From Rossellomorea aquimaris (GTDB taxonomy: Bacteria > Bacillota > Bacilli > Bacillales > Bacillaceae_B): 64,000 nt of DNA. A model generated the notes under the pieces. That model had not been told where the DNA came from. It saw only the letters and a program-made list of their open reading frames with translations, and searched no databases. Positions 43,242 to 53,681 of the stretch are shown here, in pieces. The stretch covers positions 1,116,001 through 1,180,000 of the forward strand of contig NZ_JXZC01000001.1 of NCBI RefSeq assembly GCF_000935355.1, read 5' to 3'. Both the position numbers and the translations under genes were made by a program. Each line of letters begins with the position of its first letter. The first letter of the stretch is position 1.

Positions 43242-43814
43242 TTAGAGATTTTTCAGTACATCTCCATCACGATCTTCATCTTTCTTCAAGACTTCTTCAA
43301 CCGGCTGGTATGACGCACCATAAAACTTCTTATCATTATAAGTATGGATTAATTCATATGTTTTCTTCATAGAGTTGAAGATCAGGTCTTCTGATTCTTG
43401 ATCTGGAGCCCAATAAAGGATTTCCATTTCATTAATTTCATTTGTAGCGAGAGAACGACGGGCATATCCTATACTAACGGCATGCTCGAAGCCTTCACGC
43501 TTGTAAAACTTCAAGCGCTTCTCCGTATCGCTGTCATCATAGTCAACGGGCTCTACCTCTAAAATGATAGCTTTATTTTTCCCTTTTAATTTCTCAAGTA
43601 ATTTATGACCTAAACCTTGACCCCTGGCATCCTTTGAGACAAAAAGATAATCAATAAAGATAAAGTCATCAAGTTCGGCATACATAAGTACGTGGTGCGG
43701 TCCCTCATCTTTATGATAGATATCACTTCTTTCTTTAAGTAATGACTCAAGATGTTCTTTTGATTTCATTTCCTCTACAGGGAAATACTGATTTAACTTT
43801 TCATACCAGTGCAT
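43242..43814 (-). CDS. yjbC: GNAT family acetyltransferase YjbC
   Basis: 190 residues: GNAT core with FIFIDYLFVSKDARGQGLGHKLLEKLK and LKFYKREGFEHAV, plus a C-terminal extension. Conserved next to spx in Bacillaceae and in B. subtilis partly co-transcribed with it under several sigma factors. GGAG precedes ATG 43814. Substrate unknown. The 299-bp gap to spx leaves room for separate spx promoters, which I could not locate. Confidence 0.92.
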   Translation of the reverse strand: MHWYEKLNQYFPVEEMKSKEHLESLLKERSDIYHKDEGPHHVLMYAELDDFIFIDYLFVSKDARGQGLGHKLLEKLKGKNKAIILEVEPVDYDDSDTEKRLKFYKREGFEHAVSIGYARRSLATNEINEMEILYWAPDQESEDLIFNSMKKTYELIHTYNDKKFYGASYQPVEEVLKKDEDRDGDVLKNL

Positions 43815-43969
43815 GGATCTACTCCTTTAAAAGAATTTTGGGTGACATTGACTAACGGAATACAATTATTTTTCACAGAAAAAAAATGTTTATGTTAGAT
43901 GTTAGTCTTATCCGTGGGATTAAAAGTACGGAATCAAAGGCAGGAACGCCTATGAAGAGGGTAATGTGG

Positions 43970-43984
43970 TTGAAAGCGGTTAAT
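43970..43984. promoter_or_regulatory. Possible cre site upstream of yjbC
   Basis: TTGAAAGCGGTTAAT matches the loose cre consensus WTGNAANCGNWNNCW with one mismatch, 157 bp upstream of the yjbC start. The 292-bp gap contains nothing else recognised besides the terminator at 44068. Confidence 0.3.
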
Positions 43985-44067
43985 CTTTCCAATAAATTAA
44001 TAATAACAATAGATGAGCATTTTTTCAAATCGAAAAGCTTAATTCATATATGATACCAATGAAAACA

Positions 44068-44102
44068 GAAATGCCTGCCCTGTAAATGACAGGGCAGGCA
44101 TT
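44068..44102 (-). terminator. Terminator after glycoside-hydrolase-like gene
   Basis: Stem ATGCCTGCCCTGT / ACAGGGCAGGCAT with a short AAATG loop. Confidence 0.85.
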
Positions 44103-44106
44103 AGGC

Positions 44107-45300
44107 TTATGGTGTGTAGTCTACACCTTCAGTATACGTATTACCTGCATCCCATAAAAGGAATTCTTTAATACCTTGATCATTCAATGCTTTAATTTGT
44201 GCTTCAACCTCTGCCTTCCCGTAGGCTTTATAATTTCCACTGCCTAACCAGGAAGCGGTGAAGTCCTGTAGCCATGGTCTTGAGATAGGCGGGTTTTCCA
44301 ATTCCGCTAATTTAGAATTTTCAAGCTTCGCATACTCAGAAACCAATTCATAAGGTTGTAAATCAGGCTTGGCGATTCCGAAGTATGGAGTCCAATGACT
44401 CGGATAAATCATGGAAGAAATCACATCAACATTCTCGGATATTTTCGAGAAATTCTGCCCGATACCCGGTGCCTCAGGCAGTGTTGCCGTATAACCGAAA
44501 ATATCGACAGAAACCTTTACGCCATAGGGCTTAAGCTTTTCACGGGCATACTCTACAAAATCCGTAACAGCATTCACACGTTTCTGGACGTTATCGGTAT
44601 TATTACTCGCATATTCTCCGCCGTCGTACTGCAGCTCATCATCACGCTTCTCAAAACCTTCAGGAAAACGAACATAATCAAATTGTATCTCCTGGAATCC
44701 CATCTTCGCGGCTTCGATCGCTATCCCTACATTATAGTCCCATACTTCTTTCAGAAATGGATTCACAAAGGATTCTCCTCTGCCGTTTTTCCATACCTGA
44801 CCTCCATCTTTAAAGGATAATTCCGGTTTATCGTTCGCTAATATCGTATCTTTAAATACAACGACTCTGGCAATCGGGTAAATCTGTTTTTCTTCAAGTA
44901 CCTTTAAGATTGCTTTAGGATCTTTGATGTATGGTTGACCTACTTTAGCATATGGAGAAGATTCTTCGGGTTCGTATGTAACATAACCGTGATCATCTTT
45001 AATATCAATAACCATGGCGTTTAAATCCGTATCATCCATAAGTTTCGTTAGGCTTTCAAATCTCGCTCCACCTGCAGAGTGACCAGTAACATAAACTCCT
45101 CTAACCGCATCAGGGTATTCAAATTTAAAGCCGGAATCATATGCAAATCTTGGCGCGGGACTTGCTATTTCCTTCTTACTTAAAGAAAGACTTCTCTTCT
45201 CGTGGTCTGCCGGCCCGTCTCCTTCAGCACTCGCTGTTTGGAACGGTAATAAGCACATTGTGACTAAACATAAGGATGTCGCTACCTTACTCCATTTCAA
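44107..45300 (-). CDS. Secreted putative glycoside hydrolase (DUF4015/GH-like TIM barrel)
   Basis: 397 residues with a Sec signal peptide (hydrophobic residues 8-22, cleavage after TASA). The remainder fits the PF13200 family: VRGVYVTGHSAGG, NAMVIDIKDDHGYVTY, PIARVVVFKD, GFQEIQFDYVRFPEG, KVSVDIFGYTA, DVISSMIYPSHW, FLLWDAGNTY. Acidic residues at strand ends (DIKDD, QFDYVRFPE) are likely catalytic. Substrate probably a cell-wall or extracellular glycan, not proven. Start is TTG 45300, 7 bases after GGAGAGG. B. subtilis has the transporter yjbB at this position. Confidence 0.88.
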   Translation of the reverse strand: MKWSKVATSLCLVTMCLLPFQTASAEGDGPADHEKRSLSLSKKEIASPAPRFAYDSGFKFEYPDAVRGVYVTGHSAGGARFESLTKLMDDTDLNAMVIDIKDDHGYVTYEPEESSPYAKVGQPYIKDPKAILKVLEEKQIYPIARVVVFKDTILANDKPELSFKDGGQVWKNGRGESFVNPFLKEVWDYNVGIAIEAAKMGFQEIQFDYVRFPEGFEKRDDELQYDGGEYASNNTDNVQKRVNAVTDFVEYAREKLKPYGVKVSVDIFGYTATLPEAPGIGQNFSKISENVDVISSMIYPSHWTPYFGIAKPDLQPYELVSEYAKLENSKLAELENPPISRPWLQDFTASWLGSGNYKAYGKAEVEAQIKALNDQGIKEFLLWDAGNTYTEGVDYTP

Positions 45301-45494
45301 AATAAACCTCTCCTCTATTAAATAAGCTATCTAGTAAAATATGTAACACCATATACTATTCTAACAAGGAAATAACTTGAAAGAAAAGGGGTATTACTCC
45401 TAAACTGTCGAAATTTCCAAGGAAATTAAATATCTTCATTAAATAGTATGATTTTCATGTAAAAATGATGAAGTACTATGAAAAGCCCTTCATA

Positions 45495-45530
45495 AAAAAA
45501 AGCTCCCCTCATTAAAGGGAGCTATTATGA
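45495..45530 (-). terminator. Terminator after opp operon
   Basis: Minus-strand stem AGCTCCC / GGGAGCT followed by T7, directly after the oppF stop. Confidence 0.85.
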
Positions 45531-45535
45531 ATGTT

Positions 45536-46471
45536 TTAGTTTTTGTACTGAGCTTTATATTGCGCAAACTCTTTGTCTGAGCAATATACGAAGTGTCCAG
45601 GGGCCACTTCACGCATTTCAAGATTATCTTCCTCTGTATAGTTGTGAACAGAAGGATTATATTCTTTTCTTCTGCGTGTGCGCTCATACTCAGGATCCGG
45701 TAGTGGGATCGCTGATAAAAGTGACTGAGTATAAGGGTGAAGCGGATTTTTATAAAGGGCATCACTTGGTGCCAATTCGACTAATTTACCAAAGTACATA
45801 ACCCCGATACGGTCACTGATGTATTTTACCATGGAAAGATCATGGGCGATAAATAAGTACGTTAAACCCTTCTCTTTTTGAAGCTCCTGCATCAGGTTAA
45901 CAACCTGTGCCTGGATCGAAACATCAAGAGCTGAAATTGGCTCATCGGCAATGATGAAGTCAGGATCTACCGCAAGGGCACGGGCAATCCCGATACGCTG
46001 TCTTTGACCACCTGAGAATTCATGTGGGTAGCGACCTGCGTGCTCTTTATTTAAACCGACTGTTTCAAGTAAATCATGAACTTTTTTCAAACGTTCTTCT
46101 TTAGAAGATGCCAATCCATGAATGTCTATGCCTTCAGCAATGATATCAGCTACCTTCATGCGAGGATTCAAACTGGCATATGGATCCTGGAAGATCATTT
46201 GCATCTTACGGTTGAATTTCTTCAATTGGGAACGTGACTTTTTACCATGTACGTCTTCACCATTAAATAAAACTTGACCATCTGTGGCATTATACAACCT
46301 AATAATCGTACGACCAGTCGTAGATTTACCACACCCCGATTCTCCTACGAGACCAAGGGTTTCCCCTTTATATATATCAAAGCTGATATCATCGACTGCT
46401 TTAACCATATTCGGCTTACCTGGGTTAAAGTACTGCTTTAAATTCTTAATTTCTAATAACTTTTCTGCCAT
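45536..46471 (-). CDS. oppF: Oligopeptide ABC transporter ATP-binding protein OppF
   Basis: 311 residues with Walker A GESGCGKST, signature FSGGQRQRIGIARAL, Walker B FIIADEPISALD and the C-terminal oligopeptide/dipeptide domain (SAIPLPDPEYERTR, Cys near the end). One of the two ATPases driving Opp import. ATG 46471 overlaps the oppD stop by one base, so translation is coupled. Confidence 0.96.
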   Translation of the reverse strand: MAEKLLEIKNLKQYFNPGKPNMVKAVDDISFDIYKGETLGLVGESGCGKSTTGRTIIRLYNATDGQVLFNGEDVHGKKSRSQLKKFNRKMQMIFQDPYASLNPRMKVADIIAEGIDIHGLASSKEERLKKVHDLLETVGLNKEHAGRYPHEFSGGQRQRIGIARALAVDPDFIIADEPISALDVSIQAQVVNLMQELQKEKGLTYLFIAHDLSMVKYISDRIGVMYFGKLVELAPSDALYKNPLHPYTQSLLSAIPLPDPEYERTRRRKEYNPSVHNYTEEDNLEMREVAPGHFVYCSDKEFAQYKAQYKN

Positions 46472-47541
46472 TATGAACGAACCCCCTCAACAAGTACCGG
46501 CTCTTTGTAATTAGATGGCATTTGTCTTTGTCTTAATTTAACGATTTCAGGCGGCTCAACTTTTGGAGCACTCGGATGCAATAACCAGGACTTCACAAAG
46601 TGAGTATCAGAAACCTGGTAATATGGCGGCTCTTGTTCAAAATCCACTTTTAATGCATATTCGCTGCGAAGCGCAAAAGCATCTCCTTTAGGTGGATTTA
46701 ATAGATCCGGTGGAGTTCCCGGGATAGCTACTAATTCCTGTTCACCTTCAGTTTCTGTCGTAGGCATTGAACCGATCAGTCCCCATGTATAAGGGTGACG
46801 TGGATCATAGAAGATTTCATCCACTGTACCTGTTTCTACAATTTGACCACCATACATCACCGCAACACGGTCCGCCACATTTGCGACAACACCAAGATCA
46901 TGAGTGATAAAAATGATGGATGTATCAATTTTATTCTGAAGATCTTTCATCAGCTCAAGAATCTGTGCCTGAATCGTTACGTCCAATGCTGTCGTTGGCT
47001 CATCTGCAATCAAGATCTTTGGATTACAGGCCAGAGCGATCGCGATGACGACACGCTGACGCTGACCACCGGAAAACTGGTGAGGATATTGCTTAAATCG
47101 TGTTTCCGGACTAGGAAGGCCTACTAATTTAAGTAACTCGATGGCCCGTTTTTTCGCATCATTTTTACTCATATTCTGGTGTTTCACCAACGGTTCCATG
47201 ATTTGCTTACCAATCGTCATTGTTGGATTCAGAGACGTCATCGGATCTTGGAAAATCATAGATATGTCTTTTCCACGAATTTTTTGCATATCCTTTTCGG
47301 GTAATTTTGCTAAATCTTTACCCTCAAATATCATTTCTCCACCTTTAATAAAGCCTGGAGGATTTGGAATCAATCTCATTAGAGCTTTCGTAGTAACTGA
47401 TTTCCCTGAACCAGATTCACCAACGATCGCTAATGTTTCACCTTTATCTAAATGAAAATCCACACCACGGACAGCTTTAACTTCTCCTCCATGCGTATTG
47501 AAGGAGACGTGTAGATTGTTAACTTCTAAAATTTTTGACAT
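46471..47541 (-). CDS. oppD: Oligopeptide ABC transporter ATP-binding protein OppD
   Basis: 356 residues with Walker A GESGSGKSV, signature FSGGQRQRVVIAIAL, Walker B ILIADEPTTALD and the C-terminal oligo_HPY domain (GLIGSMPTTETEGEQELVAIPGTPPDLLNPPKGDAF). ATG 47541 is 9 bases after GGGAG; an ATG two codons upstream is closer to the site and also possible. Confidence 0.96.
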   Translation of the reverse strand: MSKILEVNNLHVSFNTHGGEVKAVRGVDFHLDKGETLAIVGESGSGKSVTTKALMRLIPNPPGFIKGGEMIFEGKDLAKLPEKDMQKIRGKDISMIFQDPMTSLNPTMTIGKQIMEPLVKHQNMSKNDAKKRAIELLKLVGLPSPETRFKQYPHQFSGGQRQRVVIAIALACNPKILIADEPTTALDVTIQAQILELMKDLQNKIDTSIIFITHDLGVVANVADRVAVMYGGQIVETGTVDEIFYDPRHPYTWGLIGSMPTTETEGEQELVAIPGTPPDLLNPPKGDAFALRSEYALKVDFEQEPPYYQVSDTHFVKSWLLHPSAPKVEPPEIVKLRQRQMPSNYKEPVLVEGVRS

Positions 47542-47560
47542 ATTCATAAGCTCCCTTCCA

Positions 47561-48586
47561 TTACTTACGCATTTTCGGATCTAGTGCATCACGCAGTCCA
47601 TCCGCCATTAAGTTGAAGCTTAAGATGACCAACGAGATGACAGCTGATGGTACCAGCATCATGTGCGGGAATGACTGGATAGATCTATATCCTTCATTAA
47701 CCAATGATCCCAGAGATGCTCTTGGTGGAGCAATCCCCAATCCGATAAAGCTTAAGAATGCTTCTGTGTAAATCGCAGCAGGAACTGTGAACATTGTAGT
47801 GATGATAACAGGTCCCATTACGTTTGGAAGCAAGTGTTTAAAAATTAAACGGTTGCTTGAAGCCCCAAGTGTACGTGAAGCAAGAACAAATTCCTGGTTC
47901 TTTAATTGAAGTACCTGTCCACGGACGATACGGGCCATACCGGTCCAACCGGTTATAACCATGGCCATGGTTATGGAGAATATACCCGGCTCAAAGATCA
48001 GGATAAAGAGAATTACCACAATTAAGTTTGGAATCCCGACAAGGATTTCAATGATACGTTGCATAATATCGTCGACTTTCCCACCGTAATAAGCAGAAAT
48101 CCCGCCATAAGAGATACCAATTATGAAATCGATAATGGCTGCTAATATCCCAATGTAGAGAGATACACGAGTACCATTCCAAGTACGGGTCCAAAGATCA
48201 CGACCTAAGTCATCAGTACCAAACCAATAGTTTTCTTTGATTTGTCTTGCTTCATATACATCAAATCCATCTGCATCTTTCCCGTCAAACGGTAACCAGC
48301 TAATCCCTGAAAGCGCTTCAATTTTTGGTGGCAGCTTTGCATGCCGGATATTTTGATCGCTAAACTTGTATTCGTTCATCATCGGACCAAAAAGAGCAAA
48401 GAAAATAATGATTGCAGTGATGATAATCCCCGCAATTGCACCCTTATTCTTACGTAAACGAATCCAAGAATCTTGCCAGAAATTAAGGCTTGGACGCGAA
48501 ATTTTTTCTGACTCATCTCCCCTAGCCTTTTGAGGTTGGAAGAGGTCTGGACTAAGTTGATCTAGTTTCTTTTTATTTGCTTCCAT
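47561..48586 (-). CDS. oppC: Oligopeptide ABC transporter permease OppC
   Basis: 341 residues; N-terminal cytosolic stretch, first membrane helix about 50-68, then the permease core with LWTRTWNGTRVSLYIGILAAI and the EAA-type loop TLGASSNRLIFKHLLPNVMGPVI. Start overlaps the oppB stop by one base. Confidence 0.95.
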   Translation of the reverse strand: MEANKKKLDQLSPDLFQPQKARGDESEKISRPSLNFWQDSWIRLRKNKGAIAGIIITAIIIFFALFGPMMNEYKFSDQNIRHAKLPPKIEALSGISWLPFDGKDADGFDVYEARQIKENYWFGTDDLGRDLWTRTWNGTRVSLYIGILAAIIDFIIGISYGGISAYYGGKVDDIMQRIIEILVGIPNLIVVILFILIFEPGIFSITMAMVITGWTGMARIVRGQVLQLKNQEFVLASRTLGASSNRLIFKHLLPNVMGPVIITTMFTVPAAIYTEAFLSFIGLGIAPPRASLGSLVNEGYRSIQSFPHMMLVPSAVISLVILSFNLMADGLRDALDPKMRK

Positions 48587-49515
48587 TATTTCTTCCCTCC
48601 AGCTAAGCGAATACGCGGATCAATGATTCCGTAAAGAATATCTACCAAGAAGATAACTCCAATGAATAATGCGCTGAAGAACAGGGTAATACCCATAATA
48701 ACGGTGTAATCATTTGTATTGATCGATAGTACGAATTGTTCCCCTAAACCAGGGACTGCGAAAATTCGTTCAACTACAAGTGATCCTGTCATAACCCCAA
48801 CTGTCATTGGACCTAAAATCGTTACAATGGGGATCAATGCATTTCTAACAGCATGCTTTACAACTGTTGCCGTTTTAGAAATCCCCTTTGCTTTTGCTAG
48901 TAAAATATAATCGGAGTTTAATATTTCCAGCATTTCAGTACGCATAAAACGAGCAATGGTCGCTACTACGAATACTGTAAGTGCCAAGGTTGGAAGAATC
49001 GTATGTTTGTATTCTCCCCATAGTGCCACGGGCAGCCATTCAAGTTTAACCCCAACGTAATATTGCAGAAGACCGGCAAATACGAAGGAAGGAATCGATA
49101 TTCCAATTACAGCAAGGAACGTTGACCCATAATCAATCCAGGTGTTATGTTTAATTGCTGCAATAATTCCAATAAGTAGCCCTAAGAATGTACCTAATAC
49201 CATAGCTTGGAATCCAAGAAGTGCGGAAGGACCAATACGATCTCCAACAATTTGTGTTACTGGACGATTGTCATATTGGAAGGACAACCCTAAATCCCCT
49301 TTTGCCAACCCAACCATATAATTCACATATTGTTCTGGCAGCGGGTCATTTAGACCGTATTTATCCAGGATGATTTGTTGTTGTTCCGGAGTCAGCCTTT
49401 CTGTGTTTTGTAGTGGAGATCCAGGTAGGAGCTTCATCAGAAAGAAAGTGGCGGTTGCAATGATAAGCAAAGTGATGATCATATAGACGATACGTTGAAT
49501 TGTATATCTGACCAT
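48586..49515 (-). CDS. oppB: Oligopeptide ABC transporter permease OppB
   Basis: 309 residues with six predicted membrane helices and the coupling loop LLAKAKGISKTATVVKHAVRNALIPIV (EAA motif); N terminus MVRYTIQRIVYMIITLL and the PGSP motif are typical. Separated from oppA by a 170-bp gap with a hairpin. Confidence 0.95.
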   Translation of the reverse strand: MVRYTIQRIVYMIITLLIIATATFFLMKLLPGSPLQNTERLTPEQQQIILDKYGLNDPLPEQYVNYMVGLAKGDLGLSFQYDNRPVTQIVGDRIGPSALLGFQAMVLGTFLGLLIGIIAAIKHNTWIDYGSTFLAVIGISIPSFVFAGLLQYYVGVKLEWLPVALWGEYKHTILPTLALTVFVVATIARFMRTEMLEILNSDYILLAKAKGISKTATVVKHAVRNALIPIVTILGPMTVGVMTGSLVVERIFAVPGLGEQFVLSINTNDYTVIMGITLFFSALFIGVIFLVDILYGIIDPRIRLAGGKK

Positions 49516-49619
49516 TCTTTAGCCCCCCTTTTTTATCTTTTTTTTTCTACATTTTAATTATATCGATTTTCGACAAATATTCAATGTATTTTTACTTTTT
49601 TGATAATTTTCGACATTCA

Positions 49620-49660
49620 CTGGAAAAGGAGAGCGTATGCTTACGCATACACTCTCCTCT
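49620..49660 (-). terminator. Intercistronic hairpin between oppA and oppB
   Basis: GGAGAGTGTATGCG / CGTATGC... arms: GGAGAG-GTATGC/GCATAC-CTCTCC with a 4-nt loop, followed on the minus strand by TTTT. A partial terminator or 3' stabiliser here would yield more oppA than oppBCDF mRNA. Confidence 0.7.
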
Positions 49661-49685
49661 GTAGGTTTGTTCATCGAGCTAGTGA

Positions 49686-51341
49686 TTACTCAATGTAAGC
49701 CCATTTGTATGATGCATCTGCACCAAATGAGTGACGTAACAGACCTTTAACATATGGACGCTCTAAGAAAGCAGTTCCACGTTGGTACATTGGGCTGATC
49801 GCTTGATCTTCGAAAAGGATCTTTTCAGCGTCAACCATTGCTTGCCAGCGAGCTTCTTCATCAGCAAGAAGTTCACCTTTAGCTTGTTCGATTAACTTGT
49901 CATATTCAGGATTAGAATAACCCATTTGGTTATGAGCACCGTCAGTAACGAACATGTCAACAAATGTCATCGGATCTGGATAATCAGGACCCCATCCAGC
50001 GAATGAGAAGTCATATTGACCTTTAGATTCTAATTCAAGTTTTTGCTTGAATGGTTGCGCCTTAATGTTAACAGTTAATCCTTCAAGGTTTTGCTCAAGT
50101 TGTTCTTTTAAGAACTCACCGATTTTCTTAGAGCTGTCAGAGTCATAGTTTAGTAGTTCTAATTCAATAGAATCTTTACCTAACTCTTCTTTTGCTTTAG
50201 CCCAGTGTTCTGCAGCTTTTTCAGGATCGTAACCACCAAAATCACCTACAGCTTCACGGTACTCAGCACCGTCTGGACCTGAAACGAAATCTTTTGGTAC
50301 TAAGAAATATGCAGGGATAGAACCGTTGTTAAGAAGAACGTCTACCATACCTTGCTTGTCGTATGCAGCATCTACTGCTTTACGTGCATTTACGTTTGCC
50401 ATAACTTCATTACCTTGGTTTAAACGAAGGAAGAATACAGCTGTATCAGCCTTTGTTTTGAAGTTTTCATCTGATTTGTATTTGTCAACAAATTCAGCTG
50501 AAAGACCAGCGATATCCGCTTTTTCTGTTTCGTATAAGTTAACTCCAGTAGCAGTATCTTTAACAATGTTAAAGTTTACTTCTTTTAACTTAACAGTTTC
50601 TGCATCCCAGTAGCTGTCATTTTTAGTTAATTTGAAGCTTTGCTCATGCTTCCACTCAGAAAGTGTGAATGGACCGTTATAAACTGCAGTGTCAGCTTCA
50701 AGACCGAATTTATCGCCTTTTTCTTCAACAAACTTTTGGTTTTGAGGATAGAAAGTTGCGAAAGAAAGTAAAGCTTTGAAATATGGAACAGCTGTTTCAA
50801 GCTGAACTTCTAGAGTTTTCTCATCAACCGCTTTAACACCTAATTCTTCAACTGGAACTTCACCAGCATTAACTTTAGCAGCGTTTTTGATATCGTACAT
50901 GATGTACGCATACTCTGCACCAGTATCAGGGTTTAAAGCTTTTTGCCAAGCGTAAACGAAGTCGTTAGCAGTAACTGCATCTCCGTTTGACCATTTAGCA
51001 TCACGAAGTTTGAACGTGTATGTTTTACCATCTTCACTGATTTGTGGTTCTTCTGCAGCCATACCAAGTACAGCTTCATCATTTTCACCTAAACGGTAAA
51101 GACCTTCAAATACGTTGTTCATTACTTTGAATGATACAGCGTCAGTTGCTAGAGTAGAGTCCATTGATGGGATCTCAGAACTCTCAAGTAAGTTAAGTAC
51201 CTGTTCTTTCTTTTCAGCAGACTCGCCGCCTTCACCAGATGCTCCTTCATTGCCCTCAGTTTTCTTGTCGCCGCCACATGCAGCCAAGAAAGTACTTAGA
51301 GCCAGAAGAAGAACTAGCAAGAATGAAAACTTTTTCTTCAT
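49686..51341 (-). CDS. oppA: Oligopeptide-binding lipoprotein OppA
   Basis: 551-residue family 5 solute-binding lipoprotein. Signal peptide with lipobox FLAACGG (Cys about residue 22), a Gly/Glu-rich linker, then LNLLESSEIPSMDSTLATDAVSFKVMNNVFEGLYRLGE and the core WSNGDAVTANDFVYAWQKALNP. It binds peptides, including signalling peptides that feed sporulation and competence in B. subtilis (as Spo0KA). First gene of the operon. Codon use is strongly biased to common codons, which suits high expression. Confidence 0.96.
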   Translation of the reverse strand: MKKKFSFLLVLLLALSTFLAACGGDKKTEGNEGASGEGGESAEKKEQVLNLLESSEIPSMDSTLATDAVSFKVMNNVFEGLYRLGENDEAVLGMAAEEPQISEDGKTYTFKLRDAKWSNGDAVTANDFVYAWQKALNPDTGAEYAYIMYDIKNAAKVNAGEVPVEELGVKAVDEKTLEVQLETAVPYFKALLSFATFYPQNQKFVEEKGDKFGLEADTAVYNGPFTLSEWKHEQSFKLTKNDSYWDAETVKLKEVNFNIVKDTATGVNLYETEKADIAGLSAEFVDKYKSDENFKTKADTAVFFLRLNQGNEVMANVNARKAVDAAYDKQGMVDVLLNNGSIPAYFLVPKDFVSGPDGAEYREAVGDFGGYDPEKAAEHWAKAKEELGKDSIELELLNYDSDSSKKIGEFLKEQLEQNLEGLTVNIKAQPFKQKLELESKGQYDFSFAGWGPDYPDPMTFVDMFVTDGAHNQMGYSNPEYDKLIEQAKGELLADEEARWQAMVDAEKILFEDQAISPMYQRGTAFLERPYVKGLLRHSFGADASYKWAYIE

Positions 51342-51385
51342 CTTGAAATTGACCTCCTCGTAAATCTCATATTTATTTATCTTCT

Positions 51386-51400
51386 AATTTTCAGAAGATT
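51386..51400 (-). promoter_or_regulatory. CodY-like box at oppA transcription start
   Basis: AATCTTCTGAAAATT (minus strand) matches the CodY consensus AATTTTCWGAAAATT in 14 of 15 positions and covers about +2 to +16 of the predicted oppA transcript. Confidence 0.7.
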
Positions 51401-51408
51401 TGTTACTT

Positions 51409-51436
51409 ATTATACATGATAGAGAAATTATTGCAA
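51409..51436 (-). promoter_or_regulatory. Sigma-A promoter of opp operon
   Basis: Minus strand TTGCAA (51431-51436), 16-bp spacer, TATAAT (51409-51414). Predicted start near 51402, leader about 60 nt. The remaining ~410 bp up to the DUF3899 gene is AT-rich and shows nothing I can identify. Confidence 0.75.
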
Positions 51437-51850
51437 TATGAATTTAACAGTTTTTTTGCGAAATTATCAGATTAATAGGTATATTGTTATTAAAACCTTG
51501 ATACATAAGGCTTTAATCTGTTTATTTTAGAGAGTTTGTCCCATTACAATTGTTACAAATGTAAATTTCAAATATGGCAACCTCAAATGTTTTCTGCAGG
51601 ATTTTTCATCCACTTCCCCCTATTTCTATTATAAATATAAGATTCCCAGACTAAATATAAATAATAGAATATATACTTTATTCGTTCACAGGAATTGTAA
51701 ACCAGCAGGTGTTTCTAGTGTATACGGTTTATGTGGATTTCTGTTCACTTTTTCCGTGCATTGCACGCTGATCTGAATATATATGAACGATGATTGAATT
51801 CTACTTTATCCATCATGTATACTTTTATAAAAAACAATTTAAGGAGTCCT

Positions 51851-52234
51851 ATGAAACGAATTAATTTTTTCTACATTCTTACACTGCTGTTTTTCATCAT
51901 CGCCTTTGGGGCTGCTATTCTACAGGGCAAAAACCTGCTTCTTTCTATTATAGACAGTTTGTTCATCATCGGAATTACCTATGCTGTCATAGGGGCCCTC
52001 CTCTATATTATTCAAAAGGGATTTTTCAACGGGATCGTATATGCCCTTAAGAGATTCAGGAAAAGTACGAAACAAGGAAAATACATCTCTCAGTTCGATG
52101 ATTTGGATGAAACAAAGGATGCTCATGAAGAATATGGCCACAAGCGCTCATATTCCATTACGAAATCATTTCTTATAGTCGGTACTTTTTCGCTCGTATT
52201 GTCCATCGCCTTGTCTTATCTCCTGTATACTTGA
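51851..52234 (+). CDS. DUF3899-like small membrane protein
   Basis: 127 residues with hydrophobic segments at about 5-22, 28-50 and 105-125 and a charged middle (RFRKSTKQGKYISQFDDLDETKD). The arrangement and the AVIGALLYIIQKGFF stretch fit DUF3899. AAGGAG precedes ATG 51851; the longer frame from 51794 has no ribosome site. Unknown function; lies between opp and trpS. Confidence 0.75.
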   Translation: MKRINFFYILTLLFFIIAFGAAILQGKNLLLSIIDSLFIIGITYAVIGALLYIIQKGFFNGIVYALKRFRKSTKQGKYISQFDDLDETKDAHEEYGHKRSYSITKSFLIVGTFSLVLSIALSYLLYT

Positions 52235-52274
52235 ATTACGAAACTTTATTTTATATAATAAATGTATATGAATG

Positions 52275-52540
52275 AGAGTATAAGCGTCGATGAAGAGTAG
52301 TACCTTTCAGCTTTGAATGATAGAGAGCTTGTGGTTGGTGAGAACAAGTATTCATTGGAAAGGGAATGGACTTCTGAGCTTTATTTGTGAAATTGAGTAG
52401 CATATAACGGATCAACCTCACGTTAAAGAGGTTCCATGTTCTCATGGACTAAGCTGACTCATTTGAGTACTTAGGGTGGCACCGCGGAAATGATCCCATT
52501 CGTCCCTATCTTTATTAGGCCGGATGGGTTTTTATTTTGT
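52275..52540 (+). promoter_or_regulatory. T-box riboswitch, tryptophan specific
   Basis: Leader of trpS. Stem I with AG-bulge/apical elements (AGAGAGCTTGTGGTTGGTGAGAACAAG spans 52322-52347) and a specifier loop GAATGGAC whose TGG codon (52367-52369) reads Trp. T-box core AGGGTGGCACCGCGG at 52473-52487, then a terminator (CCCATTCG.. paired with ..CGGATGGG, then TTTTTATTTT). Uncharged tRNA-Trp pairs with specifier and T-box to allow transcription of trpS. Confidence 0.93.
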
Positions 52541-52561
52541 TTATTCAGAGGAGGAAGTTAG

Positions 52562-53560
<999 letters not shown>

Positions 53561-53568
53561 TGATGGTA

Positions 53569-53599
53569 CCAAGAGCCTGATCAGGCTCTTGGCTTTTTT
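53569..53599 (+). terminator. Terminator after trpS
   Basis: Perfect 12-bp palindrome CCAAGAGCCTGA/TCAGGCTCTTGG followed by C and T6. Confidence 0.9.
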
Positions 53600-53635
53600 A
53601 TTTCCATTCATGGTCACCCCTTATCCCCCACCAAA

Positions 53636-53676
53636 CAAAAAACCTCAAGCCCATTATAGACTCAAGGTTTTCGTTT
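53636..53676 (-). terminator. Terminator after yjbA
   Basis: Minus-strand stem AACCTTGAG / CTTGAGGTT followed by T6. Confidence 0.7.
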
Positions 53677-53681
53677 ACCTA

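Noticed and set aside
45490-45765. 91-codon minus-strand frame at the end of oppF
   Set aside because: Out of frame with oppF, runs through its terminator and has no ribosome site.
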